The notes beneath the pieces were generated by a model, which was given only the letters and a program-made list of their open reading frames with translations, was not told where the DNA came from and searched no databases. Below are positions 32,479 through 40,438 of a stretch of 64,000 bases of DNA, in pieces. The first letter of the stretch is position 1, and every line of letters begins with the position of its first letter. This DNA comes from Pseudomonas putida S13.1.2 (GTDB lineage Bacteria > Pseudomonadota > Gammaproteobacteria > Pseudomonadales > Pseudomonadaceae): the NCBI RefSeq assembly GCF_000498395.2, contig NZ_CP010979.1:2542001-2606000 (forward strand), given 5' to 3'. Made by a program: the position numbers and the translations under genes.

Positions 32479-33993
32479 GTGCAACCTGTATCCACTGATA
32501 GCTCCCCCGCCACAACGGACGCGCACACCTCCATCCCGCTGCTGCTGGCAGCCCTGATGCTGGTGATGTTCCTGGCCGCCCTCGACCAGACCATCGTCTC
32601 GACCGCGCTGCCGACCATCGTCAGCGACCTCGGCGGGCTGCGCTGGCTGTCGTGGGTGGTCACCGCCTACCTGCTGGCCTCCACGGTGGTGGTGCCGCTG
32701 TATGGAAAATTCGGTGACCAGTTCGGCCGCAAGCGTGTGCTGCAGGTGGCCATCGTGCTGTTCCTGCTGGGCTCGGCCTTGTGTGGCGCAGCACAGGACA
32801 TGGCCCAGCTGATTGCCTTCCGTACTCTGCAAGGGCTGGGGGGCGGCGGTTTGATGGTGGTGGCGATGGCCGCCATCGGCGATGTCATCCCGCCTGCCGA
32901 ACGCGGCCGCTACCAAGGCCTGTTCGGTGGCGTGTTCGGCCTGGCCACGGTGGTGGGGCCGCTGATCGGCGGTTTCCTGGTCGAGCAGCTGTCGTGGCAC
33001 TGGATCTTCTACATCAACCTGCCCCTGGGCCTGCTGGCGCTGCTGGTGATCGGCAGCGTGTTTCGCCCGCACGTGGCCCTGGTACGGCATACGGTGGACT
33101 ACATCGGCGCATTCTTCCTTACCGTGGCACTGGCTGCCCTGGTACTTATCACCAGCCTCGGCGGCAGCCTGCTGGCGTGGCAGTCGCTGGACATGCTGTG
33201 CCTTTTGCTGTTTGCCCTGATCGGCCTGGTTGGCTTCGTCCTGGAACAGCGCCGGGCTGCCGAGCCGATCATGCCGCTGCACCTGTTCCGCCACCGCACC
33301 TTCGTGCTTGCCGGGCTGATCGGCTTCATCGTCGGGGTGTCGCTGTTCGGCGCAGTCACCTTCCTGCCGCTGTACATGCAGGTGGTGAAGAACGCCACGC
33401 CCACCAGTGCCGGGCTGCAGATGCTGCCACTGATGGGTGGCCTGCTGGTGGTGTCGGCGATTACCGGGCGGCTGATCAGCCGCTGGGGGCGTTACCGGGT
33501 GTTCCCGATCCTCGGCACCCTGCTGCAAGTCATTGCCTTGGGCCTGCTCAGCCGGCTGGCGCTGGACACCCCCATGGCGCTGATGAACCTGTACATGGGC
33601 TTGCTGGGTGCCGGCCTGGGTATGGTCATGCAGGTGCTGATCCTGGCCGTGCAGAACAGCGTCGAGTTACGCCACATGGGCGTGGCGACTTCCGGGGCCA
33701 CGTTGTTCCGCTCGATTGGCGGCGCCATTGGTGTGTCGCTGTTCGGCGCCTTGTTCTCGCACAGCTTGCTGGGCGGCCTGGGCAGTGACTTCGCCGCCAG
33801 CGCCGGGGGTGCCGCGAGCCTTTCTCCGGCCGCCGTGCATGCCCTGCCCGGTGCCCTGCAGCACAGTTACCTGCAGGCGTTTTCCGGGGCAATGCAGGGT
33901 GTGTTCCTGCTGGCCGGGGTGATCACCAGCGTGGCTTTCGCACTGTCGTGGCTGCTGCGCGAGGTGCCGCTACGCAGGGCCACGCACGGGTGA
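32479..33993 (+). CDS. MFS drug exporter, DHA2 (EmrB/QacA) family
   Basis: This protein of about 504 residues has 14 predicted membrane segments. Its DHA2 motif MFLAALDQTIVSTALPTIVSD is close to the tetracenomycin/actinorhodin-exporter type (Tcr1/MdtD-like), and LQGLGGGGLMVVAMAAIGDV covers the next conserved loop. GTG 32479 follows GAGG; an ATG at 32440 inside the TetR gene is an alternative. It is cotranscribed with the TetR gene. A hydrophilic loop before the last segment (residues about 435-470) is Ala/Gly-rich. The exported substrate is unknown. Confidence 0.9.
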   Translation: MQPVSTDSSPATTDAHTSIPLLLAALMLVMFLAALDQTIVSTALPTIVSDLGGLRWLSWVVTAYLLASTVVVPLYGKFGDQFGRKRVLQVAIVLFLLGSALCGAAQDMAQLIAFRTLQGLGGGGLMVVAMAAIGDVIPPAERGRYQGLFGGVFGLATVVGPLIGGFLVEQLSWHWIFYINLPLGLLALLVIGSVFRPHVALVRHTVDYIGAFFLTVALAALVLITSLGGSLLAWQSLDMLCLLLFALIGLVGFVLEQRRAAEPIMPLHLFRHRTFVLAGLIGFIVGVSLFGAVTFLPLYMQVVKNATPTSAGLQMLPLMGGLLVVSAITGRLISRWGRYRVFPILGTLLQVIALGLLSRLALDTPMALMNLYMGLLGAGLGMVMQVLILAVQNSVELRHMGVATSGATLFRSIGGAIGVSLFGALFSHSLLGGLGSDFAASAGGAASLSPAAVHALPGALQHSYLQAFSGAMQGVFLLAGVITSVAFALSWLLREVPLRRATHG

Positions 33994-34011
33994 AGACTGG
34001 TCGGCACGCCT

Positions 34012-34548
34012 TCAGGCAGATGGCGGGCAGCTACCCCGACCGGCACTGCCCCGCACCGCCTCTGCCAACTTGCGCAGGTTGGCCTGGTGCGCATTCACCA
34101 GGCTGGTGATGCTGTTGTCAGCCACAGTCTGCACCGCGGTGCGGCAGGTCAGCTCGGCCTGCCCCACCCGTTTCAGGCGCCACACGGCGTCCAGCGAGGC
34201 ATAGCGCCCGGGCACCGTATCGAAGCGCTGCACATCCACCCGCAGTGCCGCATTGCCGCCACCCGCAGGCCCACCCAGCTGGTCCTGCAAGGCGCTGCGA
34301 AACTCGTCCACCAGGTTGGCACCCCACCATTCTGTCTCCAGAATGGCCAGGCCACTCTGCCCTTGGCGCACCACCAGTTGCGGGCGGTCCACCTGGGGCG
34401 GCACGACCACCCGGGTCACCCGGATGTGCTGCCCGCTGTCACGCATCGGCTCGTTCGGCACCAGCGTGTGGTAGTTGTTCGGCGTACTGCTGCAGCCCCC
34501 GAGCCACACCAGCAGGCTGGCCACACACACATTGCGCAGTCGTTGCAT
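34012..34548 (-). CDS. pqiC: PqiC-family outer-membrane lipoprotein
   Basis: This 178-residue protein has a lipoprotein signal ending in the lipobox LGGC (MQRLRNVCVASLLVWLGGC) and then SSTPNNYHTLVP, typical of PqiC (formerly YmbA, DUF330). PqiC anchors the PqiB needle-like tube at the outer membrane and is part of an MCE lipid transport bridge. It is the last gene of the pqi operon, 11 bases after pqiB. Confidence 0.9.
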   Translation of the reverse strand: MQRLRNVCVASLLVWLGGCSSTPNNYHTLVPNEPMRDSGQHIRVTRVVVPPQVDRPQLVVRQGQSGLAILETEWWGANLVDEFRSALQDQLGGPAGGGNAALRVDVQRFDTVPGRYASLDAVWRLKRVGQAELTCRTAVQTVADNSITSLVNAHQANLRKLAEAVRGSAGRGSCPPSA

Positions 34549-34559
34549 CGGCTGTCTCC

Positions 34560-36200
34560 TCAGGGTTCAAGCTCTGCGGCCCCGGCCGCTTTCGGCCGCC
34601 CGCGAATCAGCGACTCGGGGTGCCGGCCCAGGTAATCGGCAAGGTCACGCAGCGAACGCGACATGCGCTCCAGCTCGTCCAGCGTTTCACCCATCCGCTC
34701 GCGCTGCGGCGAGTCCTCGGAAATGGCCGCATTGGCCGTGCGCAGGGTCTTGTGCACTTCATCCAGCGCCACTTTCACATCCGGCAGCGTCTGGCCATTG
34801 AACTGTTTGAGGCTGGCGCGCAGCTCACGCAGGCTGCCGTCCAGGTTGCCGGCGATGCTTTCCAGCGGCAGCTTGGCAATGCGCTCGACCACCCGCTGCA
34901 GTTGCTCCTGCAACTGTTCCAGGCTGCCCGGCAAGGTGGGGATGGTGATGGGGTTGGCGGCCATGTCGAAGGCCACCTTGGGGGTATCCGGGTAAAAATC
35001 CAGGGATATGAACATCTGCCCGGTGATCAGGTTGCCGCTACGCGCCTGGGCCCGCAGCCCGTGCTCGACGAAGGTGCCGATCAGCCGCCGCGCCCCATCC
35101 ACATCGCCCTCGGTGTGCTTGAACACTGCCAGCATCTTGCGGTGCACCGGCCCCAGCCGCTGTGGGTACACCACCGCATCGACCACCACCGGGAAGGACT
35201 GCCGCTCGGCATCGTAGTCAAGCTTGATCGAGGTGACCCTGCCAAACTCCACGCCCTTGAACTCCACCGGCGCACCCACCGACAGGCCGCGCATGGCCTG
35301 GTCGAAGCGCAACTGCAGGTATTGCGCCTGGCCATTGGGCGGGGCCAAGGCGGAGTCCCGGTCGGCAAACAGCTGGAAGCGGGCCTGGTCGGCAGCAGGC
35401 TCGGCCTGCGGGGCAAAATCGGGCGAGCCAAAGGCCAGCCCGCCCACCAGGATCGATGACAACGATTCGGTATCGACTTTCAGGCCATTGGCGCCAATTT
35501 GCATGTCGACGCCACTGGCATTCCAGAAGCGGCTATCAGCGGTGACGAAACTGTCGTAGGGGGCCTGCACGAACACGCCAATTTCCACCCCTTTGCCATC
35601 GTCCTGCAGGGCAAAGGACACCACCTCGCCCACCGGGATCTTGCGGTAGTAGATCGACGAGCCGACATCCAGCGAACCCAGGTCGCTGGCGGTGAGGAAG
35701 AAACGCTTGCCCTTTTCGTCGAAGGTAATAGGCGGCGGCAGTTCCAGGCCGACAAAGGACTTTACCGGTACTTTCGATTCGCCGGAATCAGCCCCGATGA
35801 AACTGCCCGACAGCAACGTATCCACCCCGGAAATCCCGCCCACGCCAATGCGCGGGCGCACCACCCAGAAACGCGCGCCCTGAGTGGCGAACGCGCGGGC
35901 ATCATCGGTCAACTGCACCTTGGCGACCACGCTTTTCTTGTCATCGGCCAAGTCCACCGTCGTGACTTCGCCAATCACCACGCTGCGGTACTTGACCTGG
36001 GTCTTGCCGGCCACCAGCCCCTCCCCCGAGTGGAAGGAAATGGCAATGACCGGGCCCTGCTGCATCCAGTTGCGCACCACCAGCGAAGCGCCAATCAGGA
36101 TTGCCAGGATCGGCACGATCCACACCAGCGACACACTCCAGCGCCGGGTGCGTACCTCAACCTGGCCTGCGCCCTCGCGCTCGTCAGTCTGCTGCCCCAT
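34560..36200 (-). CDS. pqiB: PqiB, three-MCE-domain intermembrane transport protein
   Basis: This 546-residue protein has one N-terminal membrane helix (VWIVPILAILIGASLVV) and then three MCE domains. The first begins at GPVIAISFHSGEGLVAGKTQVKYRSVVIGEV and the later ones are marked by SSIYYRKIPVGEV and APVEFKGVEFGRVTSI. A C-terminal helical region follows. PqiB forms a long periplasmic channel that carries lipids between membranes. The start ATG at 36200 shares one base with the stop of the second pqiA (TGATG). The family is linked to paraquat-inducible envelope protection. Confidence 0.93.
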   Translation of the reverse strand: MGQQTDEREGAGQVEVRTRRWSVSLVWIVPILAILIGASLVVRNWMQQGPVIAISFHSGEGLVAGKTQVKYRSVVIGEVTTVDLADDKKSVVAKVQLTDDARAFATQGARFWVVRPRIGVGGISGVDTLLSGSFIGADSGESKVPVKSFVGLELPPPITFDEKGKRFFLTASDLGSLDVGSSIYYRKIPVGEVVSFALQDDGKGVEIGVFVQAPYDSFVTADSRFWNASGVDMQIGANGLKVDTESLSSILVGGLAFGSPDFAPQAEPAADQARFQLFADRDSALAPPNGQAQYLQLRFDQAMRGLSVGAPVEFKGVEFGRVTSIKLDYDAERQSFPVVVDAVVYPQRLGPVHRKMLAVFKHTEGDVDGARRLIGTFVEHGLRAQARSGNLITGQMFISLDFYPDTPKVAFDMAANPITIPTLPGSLEQLQEQLQRVVERIAKLPLESIAGNLDGSLRELRASLKQFNGQTLPDVKVALDEVHKTLRTANAAISEDSPQRERMGETLDELERMSRSLRDLADYLGRHPESLIRGRPKAAGAAELEP

Positions 36201-36829
36201 CAGTGCGGCCTCCCCTCGTTGGCATGGCTATCCCAGATCAGGCGTGGATCAAAGCTCATCGCAGAAAACATGGTCAGCACCACCACCATGCCAAAGAACA
36301 GGATGCCCACCCGCGGCTCGATGGTGCCCAGCCCGCGCAGTTGCACCAGCGCCGCCACCAGCGCCACCACCATGACATCGAGCATCGACCAGTACCCGAT
36401 CAGCTCGACGAAGCGGTACAGCTGTGAGCGCTGCCGGCAGGCCCAGGTGGAACGGTGCTGGACGGTGAACAGCAGCAGGCCGAGCGAGAAGAACTTGATG
36501 GCAGGCACCCCCACGCTGGCAATGAAGATGATCAGCGCGATGTCCCAGGCGCCGGCCTTCCAGAACTCCAGCACACCACCCCCAATAGTGCTTTCGCTGC
36601 CACTGCCAAGCATTTCGGTGTGCATCACCGGCAGCAGGTTGGCCGGGATGTAGAACACCAGCGCAGCCAGCAGAAAAGCCCAGCCCCGAGCGATGGCATT
36701 GGCCTTGCGCCGGTGAATGGCGGCGCCGCAGCGCGTGCACGTGTGTGCGCCACTGCGCAGATCACAGGCCTGGCCGCAGCCATGGCACAGGCGCAGCCCC
36801 AGTTGGTCGGCGTTGGCCGGGTAATTCAT
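36200..36829 (-). CDS. pqiA: PqiA-like membrane protein, second half
   Basis: This 209-residue protein has a cytoplasmic zinc ribbon (CHGCGQACDLRSGAHTCTRCGAAI, two CxxC pairs) and four membrane segments, with the PqiA signature FYIPANLLPVMHTEMLG. E. coli PqiA is one protein with two such halves; here the two halves are separate genes. ATG 36829 overlaps the stop of the first half by four bases. The longer frame to 37336 lies in the first gene and is rejected. PqiA is the inner-membrane partner of PqiB. Confidence 0.9.
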   Translation of the reverse strand: MNYPANADQLGLRLCHGCGQACDLRSGAHTCTRCGAAIHRRKANAIARGWAFLLAALVFYIPANLLPVMHTEMLGSGSESTIGGGVLEFWKAGAWDIALIIFIASVGVPAIKFFSLGLLLFTVQHRSTWACRQRSQLYRFVELIGYWSMLDVMVVALVAALVQLRGLGTIEPRVGILFFGMVVVLTMFSAMSFDPRLIWDSHANEGRPH

Positions 36830-37422
36830 ACCTGCACCCACAAGTCGCGAATGTCCTTGCCGGCAATATGGATGATCAGCATGCTCAGCGCCGCCAGGGC
36901 CACCAGGCCGATGCCGGGGATCACATCGAGCAGCCCGGCCAGCTTGATCACTGCCACCATGGCCCCCAGCAGGCACACTTCCAGCATGCTCCACGGCCGC
37001 AGGCTTTCCAGGCCGCGCATGCACAGGGCAAAACCGGGGGCACGCTGGCCGGCCAAGGCAAAACTCAACACCCAGCACAACATGGCAATTTGCAGCACCG
37101 GGGCAAAGATGATCGACAGCGCCATGACCAGGGCGATGAAGGTGATGCTGCCGTGGCTGAGGATCTGCACCGCATCCCATAACGTTGCCGAATGGGTGAG
37201 GCCCTGCATACCGATGGTCATCACCGGGTAGGCATTGGCAAACACCAGCAGGATGCCGCCGGTCACACTCAAGGCCAGCCGCTGCTCGATGGTCAGTGAC
37301 GTATGCCGGTACAGCACGCCGCCACAGCGCTGGCAAAGGGCGCGCTGGTGCTTGAGCAAAGGCGCACGCTGGTACACCGTGTCGCAGTACTCACAGATGA
37401 TCAGATCCTGGGGCTGGGTCAT
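36826..37422 (-). CDS. pqiA: PqiA-like membrane protein, first half
   Basis: This 198-residue protein starts with a zinc ribbon (CEYCDTVYQRAPLLKHQRALCQRC) and has four membrane segments, with the conserved GILLVFANAYPVMTIGMQG. It is the counterpart of the N-terminal half of E. coli PqiA. It leads the four-gene pqi operon, whose genes are separated by overlaps or by a few bases. No SoxR-type site was seen in the 145-base region upstream. Confidence 0.9.
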   Translation of the reverse strand: MTQPQDLIICEYCDTVYQRAPLLKHQRALCQRCGGVLYRHTSLTIEQRLALSVTGGILLVFANAYPVMTIGMQGLTHSATLWDAVQILSHGSITFIALVMALSIIFAPVLQIAMLCWVLSFALAGQRAPGFALCMRGLESLRPWSMLEVCLLGAMVAVIKLAGLLDVIPGIGLVALAALSMLIIHIAGKDIRDLWVQV

Positions 37423-37567
37423 GGCGTGTCCACGGTTAGCCCGACGTGAGGGTCACATGCAATGGCGAACTCTGTTATCCGGTGTAGACCATGCAGATAA
37501 ATACGCCATCCCCAACCGATGACGGACTATCCTGTGAAACGGGCTTTCTGCCCGGTGGAGGTGTGCC

Positions 37568-38041
37568 ATGCGTACATTCACGTGGAGTTACCTGCTGGTG
37601 CTGCTGTGTGCGGCATCGGCAGCCCAGGCGCAGTCGGTAGTGCCGCTCAAGGGCCAGAGCAGCCAGCAGATGCAACTGGACATCAACGATTGCAATACCG
37701 TCGCTACCAACGCCGCGAACAGCACCGCGACGTCCAGCGAAGCCCATGTCGGTGGCCGGGTGCGTGGTGCGGCGGCAGGTGCCGCGGCCGGTGCCGTGGG
37801 CGCGCAAGTGCGCGGCAACCAGCACGAGGAGCTGTATGACCGGGCCAGTGACGATGCCAAACAGCAATACCGGCAGAACCGTGCCGGCGAAACGGCCGCT
37901 GCCGGTGCGGCGGTCGGCGGCATGCGCCAGCGTCAGGACCGGCGCCAGGATCGGCGCAGCGAAGGCGAGGCCAAAACCCAGGCCCATGCCAGTGCCTACA
38001 GCGGTTGCCTGCAAGGGCGCGGCTATCAGATCAATCCGTGA
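37568..38041 (+). CDS. Glycine-zipper exported protein
   Basis: This 157-residue protein has a signal peptide (MRTFTWSYLLVLLCAASAAQA) and two glycine-zipper stretches (RVRGAAAGAAAGAVGAQVRG and ETAAAGAAVGGMRQRQ). These flank a charged segment and are followed by an Arg/Gln/Asp-rich region. Two cysteines (in INDCNTV and YSGCLQGRGY) could form a disulfide. Glycine-zipper proteins of this kind associate with the outer membrane or periplasm; the precise role is unknown. It is divergent from the pqi operon and ends before a bidirectional hairpin shared with a convergent LysR gene. Confidence 0.8.
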   Translation: MRTFTWSYLLVLLCAASAAQAQSVVPLKGQSSQQMQLDINDCNTVATNAANSTATSSEAHVGGRVRGAAAGAAAGAVGAQVRGNQHEELYDRASDDAKQQYRQNRAGETAAAGAAVGGMRQRQDRRQDRRSEGEAKTQAHASAYSGCLQGRGYQINP

Positions 38042-38047
38042 TCAGCG

Positions 38048-38084
38048 GGCACGCCATGCCCCTGGATGTACAGCATGGCGTGCC
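38048..38084. terminator. Bidirectional hairpin terminator
   Basis: GGCACGCCATGC (38048-38059) and GCATGGCGTGCC (38073-38084) form a perfect 12-bp stem in the 47-base gap between the convergent glycine-zipper and LysR genes. There is only a short CTTTC after it, so termination may be partial. Confidence 0.6.
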
Positions 38085-38088
38085 GCTT

Positions 38089-39000
38089 TCAGAACTTCGC
38101 CAGCTCTTCCCGACAGAACTCGACGAACAATTGCGCAGGCTTGGTCAGTTGCACCCGCTTCAACCACGCCGCCGCCAGCCCCGACAGCGCCACCGGCTCG
38201 GCGATATCCAGCAGGGCCAGGCGCTGGCCGTCGTAGGTGTATTCCGAATGCGGTCGGGTCACCAGCAGCGAAAAACCGAAACCCTGCCCGACCATGCCCC
38301 GCACCATCTCGATCGACGGTGAGCTGAAGACGATGTTCGGCGTCAGGCCCATCTCGTTGAACAGGCTGACGAAGTAGGTACGGCTAGGGGCCACGTCCAG
38401 CAGGATCATCGGCTCCGGGCACAGGTCGCGCAGCGATACCTGGGCCTGGCCGGCAAAGCGGTGGTTCTCCGGCAGCAGCACGTAGGGCTTTTGCGGCGGC
38501 ATCAGCGGCTCGGCTTCGATGGTGCCGTCCAGGTCATGATCGTAGAGAAACGCCAGGTCGAACGTTCCGGCAGTCAGGCCCTGTATCAGCTCTTGCTGCT
38601 CGCCGTCGCGCAGGCGGATATCCACACCTGGGTAACGCTGGCGAAAGGCGGCGATCAGGCGCGGCAGATACAGCGGTGCCACGGTTTCGAAACAGCCGAT
38701 GTCGATCTGCCCGGCGACGGTGTCGTTGTCAGCCAGGGCGTTCTGCTCGAACTCGTGGGCCATCTGCAGCAGCGATCGGGTCTTGGCGTAGAAGCGCTTG
38801 CCGCTGGGCGTCAGCGACACGCCCTGGGCGTGGTGGCGAATGAACAACTGCACGCCGAAGCTTTCTTCCAGGCTCTTGATGGCCGTGGAAATGGACGGCT
38901 GGGCGATGTACAGCTGGCGCGAGGCCTCGGCAACGCTACCGGCCTCCACGGTGGTGACGAAGTACTTGAGTTGTCGCAAGGTATAGGCAGCCACGGGCAC
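38089..39000 (-). CDS. LysR-family transcriptional regulator
   Basis: This 303-residue regulator has the LysR helix-turn-helix (AGSVAEASRQLYIAQPSISTAIKSLEESFGVQLFIRHHAQG) and a standard effector domain (GQIDIGCFETVAPLYLPRLIAAF). It belongs to the CysB/GcvA-distant group seen near amine or aromatic catabolic genes. No neighbouring gene is an obvious target. A GC-rich imperfect hairpin (39049-39070, centre CGCTAGCG) lies 50 bases upstream, in its probable 5' leader. Confidence 0.9.
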   Translation of the reverse strand: MPVAAYTLRQLKYFVTTVEAGSVAEASRQLYIAQPSISTAIKSLEESFGVQLFIRHHAQGVSLTPSGKRFYAKTRSLLQMAHEFEQNALADNDTVAGQIDIGCFETVAPLYLPRLIAAFRQRYPGVDIRLRDGEQQELIQGLTAGTFDLAFLYDHDLDGTIEAEPLMPPQKPYVLLPENHRFAGQAQVSLRDLCPEPMILLDVAPSRTYFVSLFNEMGLTPNIVFSSPSIEMVRGMVGQGFGFSLLVTRPHSEYTYDGQRLALLDIAEPVALSGLAAAWLKRVQLTKPAQLFVEFCREELAKF

Positions 39001-39209
39001 CTCTTTGACGCCGGTTTGGGCGCGCAGGGATCATGCCTGACACTTTAACCCCGCTCGCTAGCGGACGGGGGCCAGGTGATGAAGGATTTACCTATGGCTT
39101 GAGAAGTTTTTTTGTAGAGCGATAACCCGAGCCCGGGAACAGCTGCTGGCCAAATACTCCCGAACGTCTTTACTGATACCCAACGGCCTCAGCATTACGG
39201 TGTACGCCT

Positions 39210-39596
39210 ATGAAGATCGTGGTCACCAGCATTCTCGTCGACGACCAGGCCAAGGCCCTGGCCTTCTACCACTACGTACTCGGTTTCGAGCCCAGGCACG
39301 ACATTCCCATGGGCCGGCACCGCTGGCTGACCCTGACCTCGCCCAACAATCCCAATGGCGTCGAACTGCTGCTGGAGCCAGACGCGCACCCGGCGGCCAA
39401 GGTGTACAAGGCCGCCCTCAAGCAGGACGGCATCCCCGCCACTTCGTTTGGCGTACGTGATATCCAGGCCGAGTACACACGGCTGTGTGCAGCGGGCGTG
39501 CAGTTCACCCAGCCGCCCACCGACATGGGCCCCGTCATCGTGGCCGTGTTCGATGACACCTGTGGCAACCTGATCCAGATCGCCCAGAAACACTGA
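39210..39596 (+). CDS. VOC-family (glyoxalase/dioxygenase fold) protein
   Basis: This 128-residue protein has the vicinal-oxygen-chelate fold: IVVTSILVDDQAKALAFYHYVLGFEPRHDIPMG at the start, the central GVELLLEP, and the closing FDDTCGNLIQIAQK. Metal ligands are plausible (Glu in ELLLEP). It resembles glyoxalase/bleomycin-resistance proteins of unknown substrate, close to the YdcX/CatE-like group. It is followed after 29 bases by a gene of unknown function on the same strand, so the two may be an operon. Confidence 0.85.
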   Translation: MKIVVTSILVDDQAKALAFYHYVLGFEPRHDIPMGRHRWLTLTSPNNPNGVELLLEPDAHPAAKVYKAALKQDGIPATSFGVRDIQAEYTRLCAAGVQFTQPPTDMGPVIVAVFDDTCGNLIQIAQKH

Positions 39597-39625
39597 CACC
39601 CCACGCGCACCAATAAGGAAAACAG

Positions 39626-40195
39626 ATGCGCCACGAATTCAGCGAAGTACTTAACGACCTGGTCGATTACTTTCTGCTTGGCGATATCCAGCTGCTCGAG
39701 CGCTTCAAGCAAGAACATGCGCTACCGGACGACCTGGCCTACGCCTTCACCCATGGCGACAGCGGCGACAAGGCGGTGCACGAAGGCATCGTGCTGCCGC
39801 TGGCCGGGGTCGACAACCTGCCCTACCGCATTCTGTTCACCCTCGATGGCCACACCCCGGCCCTGCGCGAAGCCGGCAGCCGCCTTAAGCACCGGCGCAA
39901 TGGTTATGTGCTGCGGGTCGAGCACGGGGCGGTGATGCTGTACACCTGGCGCATTTTGCAGCATTTCACGCCCAAGACCCTGGGAGACCTGATTGCCCGC
40001 TACCAGGTGCCGGGGCGGCCGATCATCGAGCTGGACAATGGCTGGTATGACGTGGAGGTGCTGGCGGGGGCGGTGGTGCGCGACGGGCTGTACGAGCCGG
40101 CGTTCGAGTTCGTGTTGAAGAAGCGCTGGAGCCGGGGTGAGGCAGCGGGGGTGGATACCGGGTATGCCTTTGGCCTGCGTGGCTACTTCGACTGA
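39626..40195 (+). CDS. Conserved-looking protein of unknown function
   Basis: I do not recognise this 189-residue protein. It has no signal peptide or membrane segment. The N-terminal part (residues 1-60) is acidic and helical (FSEVLNDLVDYFLLGDIQLLERFKQE). The middle is mixed beta-like (PYRILFTLDGHTPALREAG, YVLRVEHGAVMLYTWRIL), and the C-terminus ends in RGYFD. Codon use matches its neighbours. It follows the VOC gene in the same direction with an AAGGAAA ribosome site, so it is probably real and cotranscribed. The IS110 element inserted in a REP lies just after its stop. Confidence 0.65.
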   Translation: MRHEFSEVLNDLVDYFLLGDIQLLERFKQEHALPDDLAYAFTHGDSGDKAVHEGIVLPLAGVDNLPYRILFTLDGHTPALREAGSRLKHRRNGYVLRVEHGAVMLYTWRILQHFTPKTLGDLIARYQVPGRPIIELDNGWYDVEVLAGAVVRDGLYEPAFEFVLKKRWSRGEAAGVDTGYAFGLRGYFD

Positions 40196-40202
40196 TTGAT
40201 GG

Positions 40203-40234
40203 CCTGTGCCGGCCTCTTCGCGGGCTTGCCCGCT
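40203..40234. repeat. Left part of a REP pair interrupted by IS110
   Basis: CCTGTGCCGGCCTCTTCGCG and the following bases up to CCCGCT form one REP unit of the 'GCGGGCTTGCCCGC' type. The unit stops at the dinucleotide CT at 40233-40234, where the insertion sequence begins. It continues at 41405. Confidence 0.9.
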
Positions 40235-40246
40235 TGTATGGTTAGA

Positions 40247-40409
40247 CTTGAAGGGGTGGTGGGACTAAATGCCCGATTCTGACTGTTCACAGCAGTACAG
40301 ACCGTGGGAGACATCGCCCCACCCCTTCCACCAAAGCGCCGATAAAGAATGCATCGTTTGCAAACGACGATAGAAGCAAGCCAGCGCCTCTTGGTGAAAC
40401 CCCTTCAAG
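40247..40409 (+). ncRNA. Predicted bridge RNA (seekRNA) of the IS110 element
   Basis: The 5' noncoding region folds into two loops. Loop 1 has stem AAGGGGTGG (40251-40259)/CCACCCCTT (40319-40327). It contains TGCCCG (40270-40275), equal to the left REP target half, and GTGGGAG (40304-40310), complementary to the right half CTCCCAC. Loop 2 has stem CACCAA (40329-40334)/TTGGTG (40391-40396) around the palindrome TCGTTTGCAAACGA. It contains AGAAT (40346-40350), matching the left donor end, and CAAG (40377-40380), complementary to the core plus right donor end. This is the layout described for IS621-type bridge RNAs. Confidence 0.72.
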
Positions 40410-40438
40410 CCAAAAAACCATAACGTGAGGAGGCTCCC

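Noticed and set aside
32296..33528. 410-residue minus-strand frame
   Set aside because: Antisense to the DHA2 exporter; His/Gln-rich composition typical of shadow frames.
39049..39070. Imperfect CCCCG-CGCTAGCG-CGGGG hairpin ahead of a LysR gene
   Set aside because: It contains a mismatch and a wobble and has no T-run; it may be leader structure, but evidence for a function is too weak for a feature.
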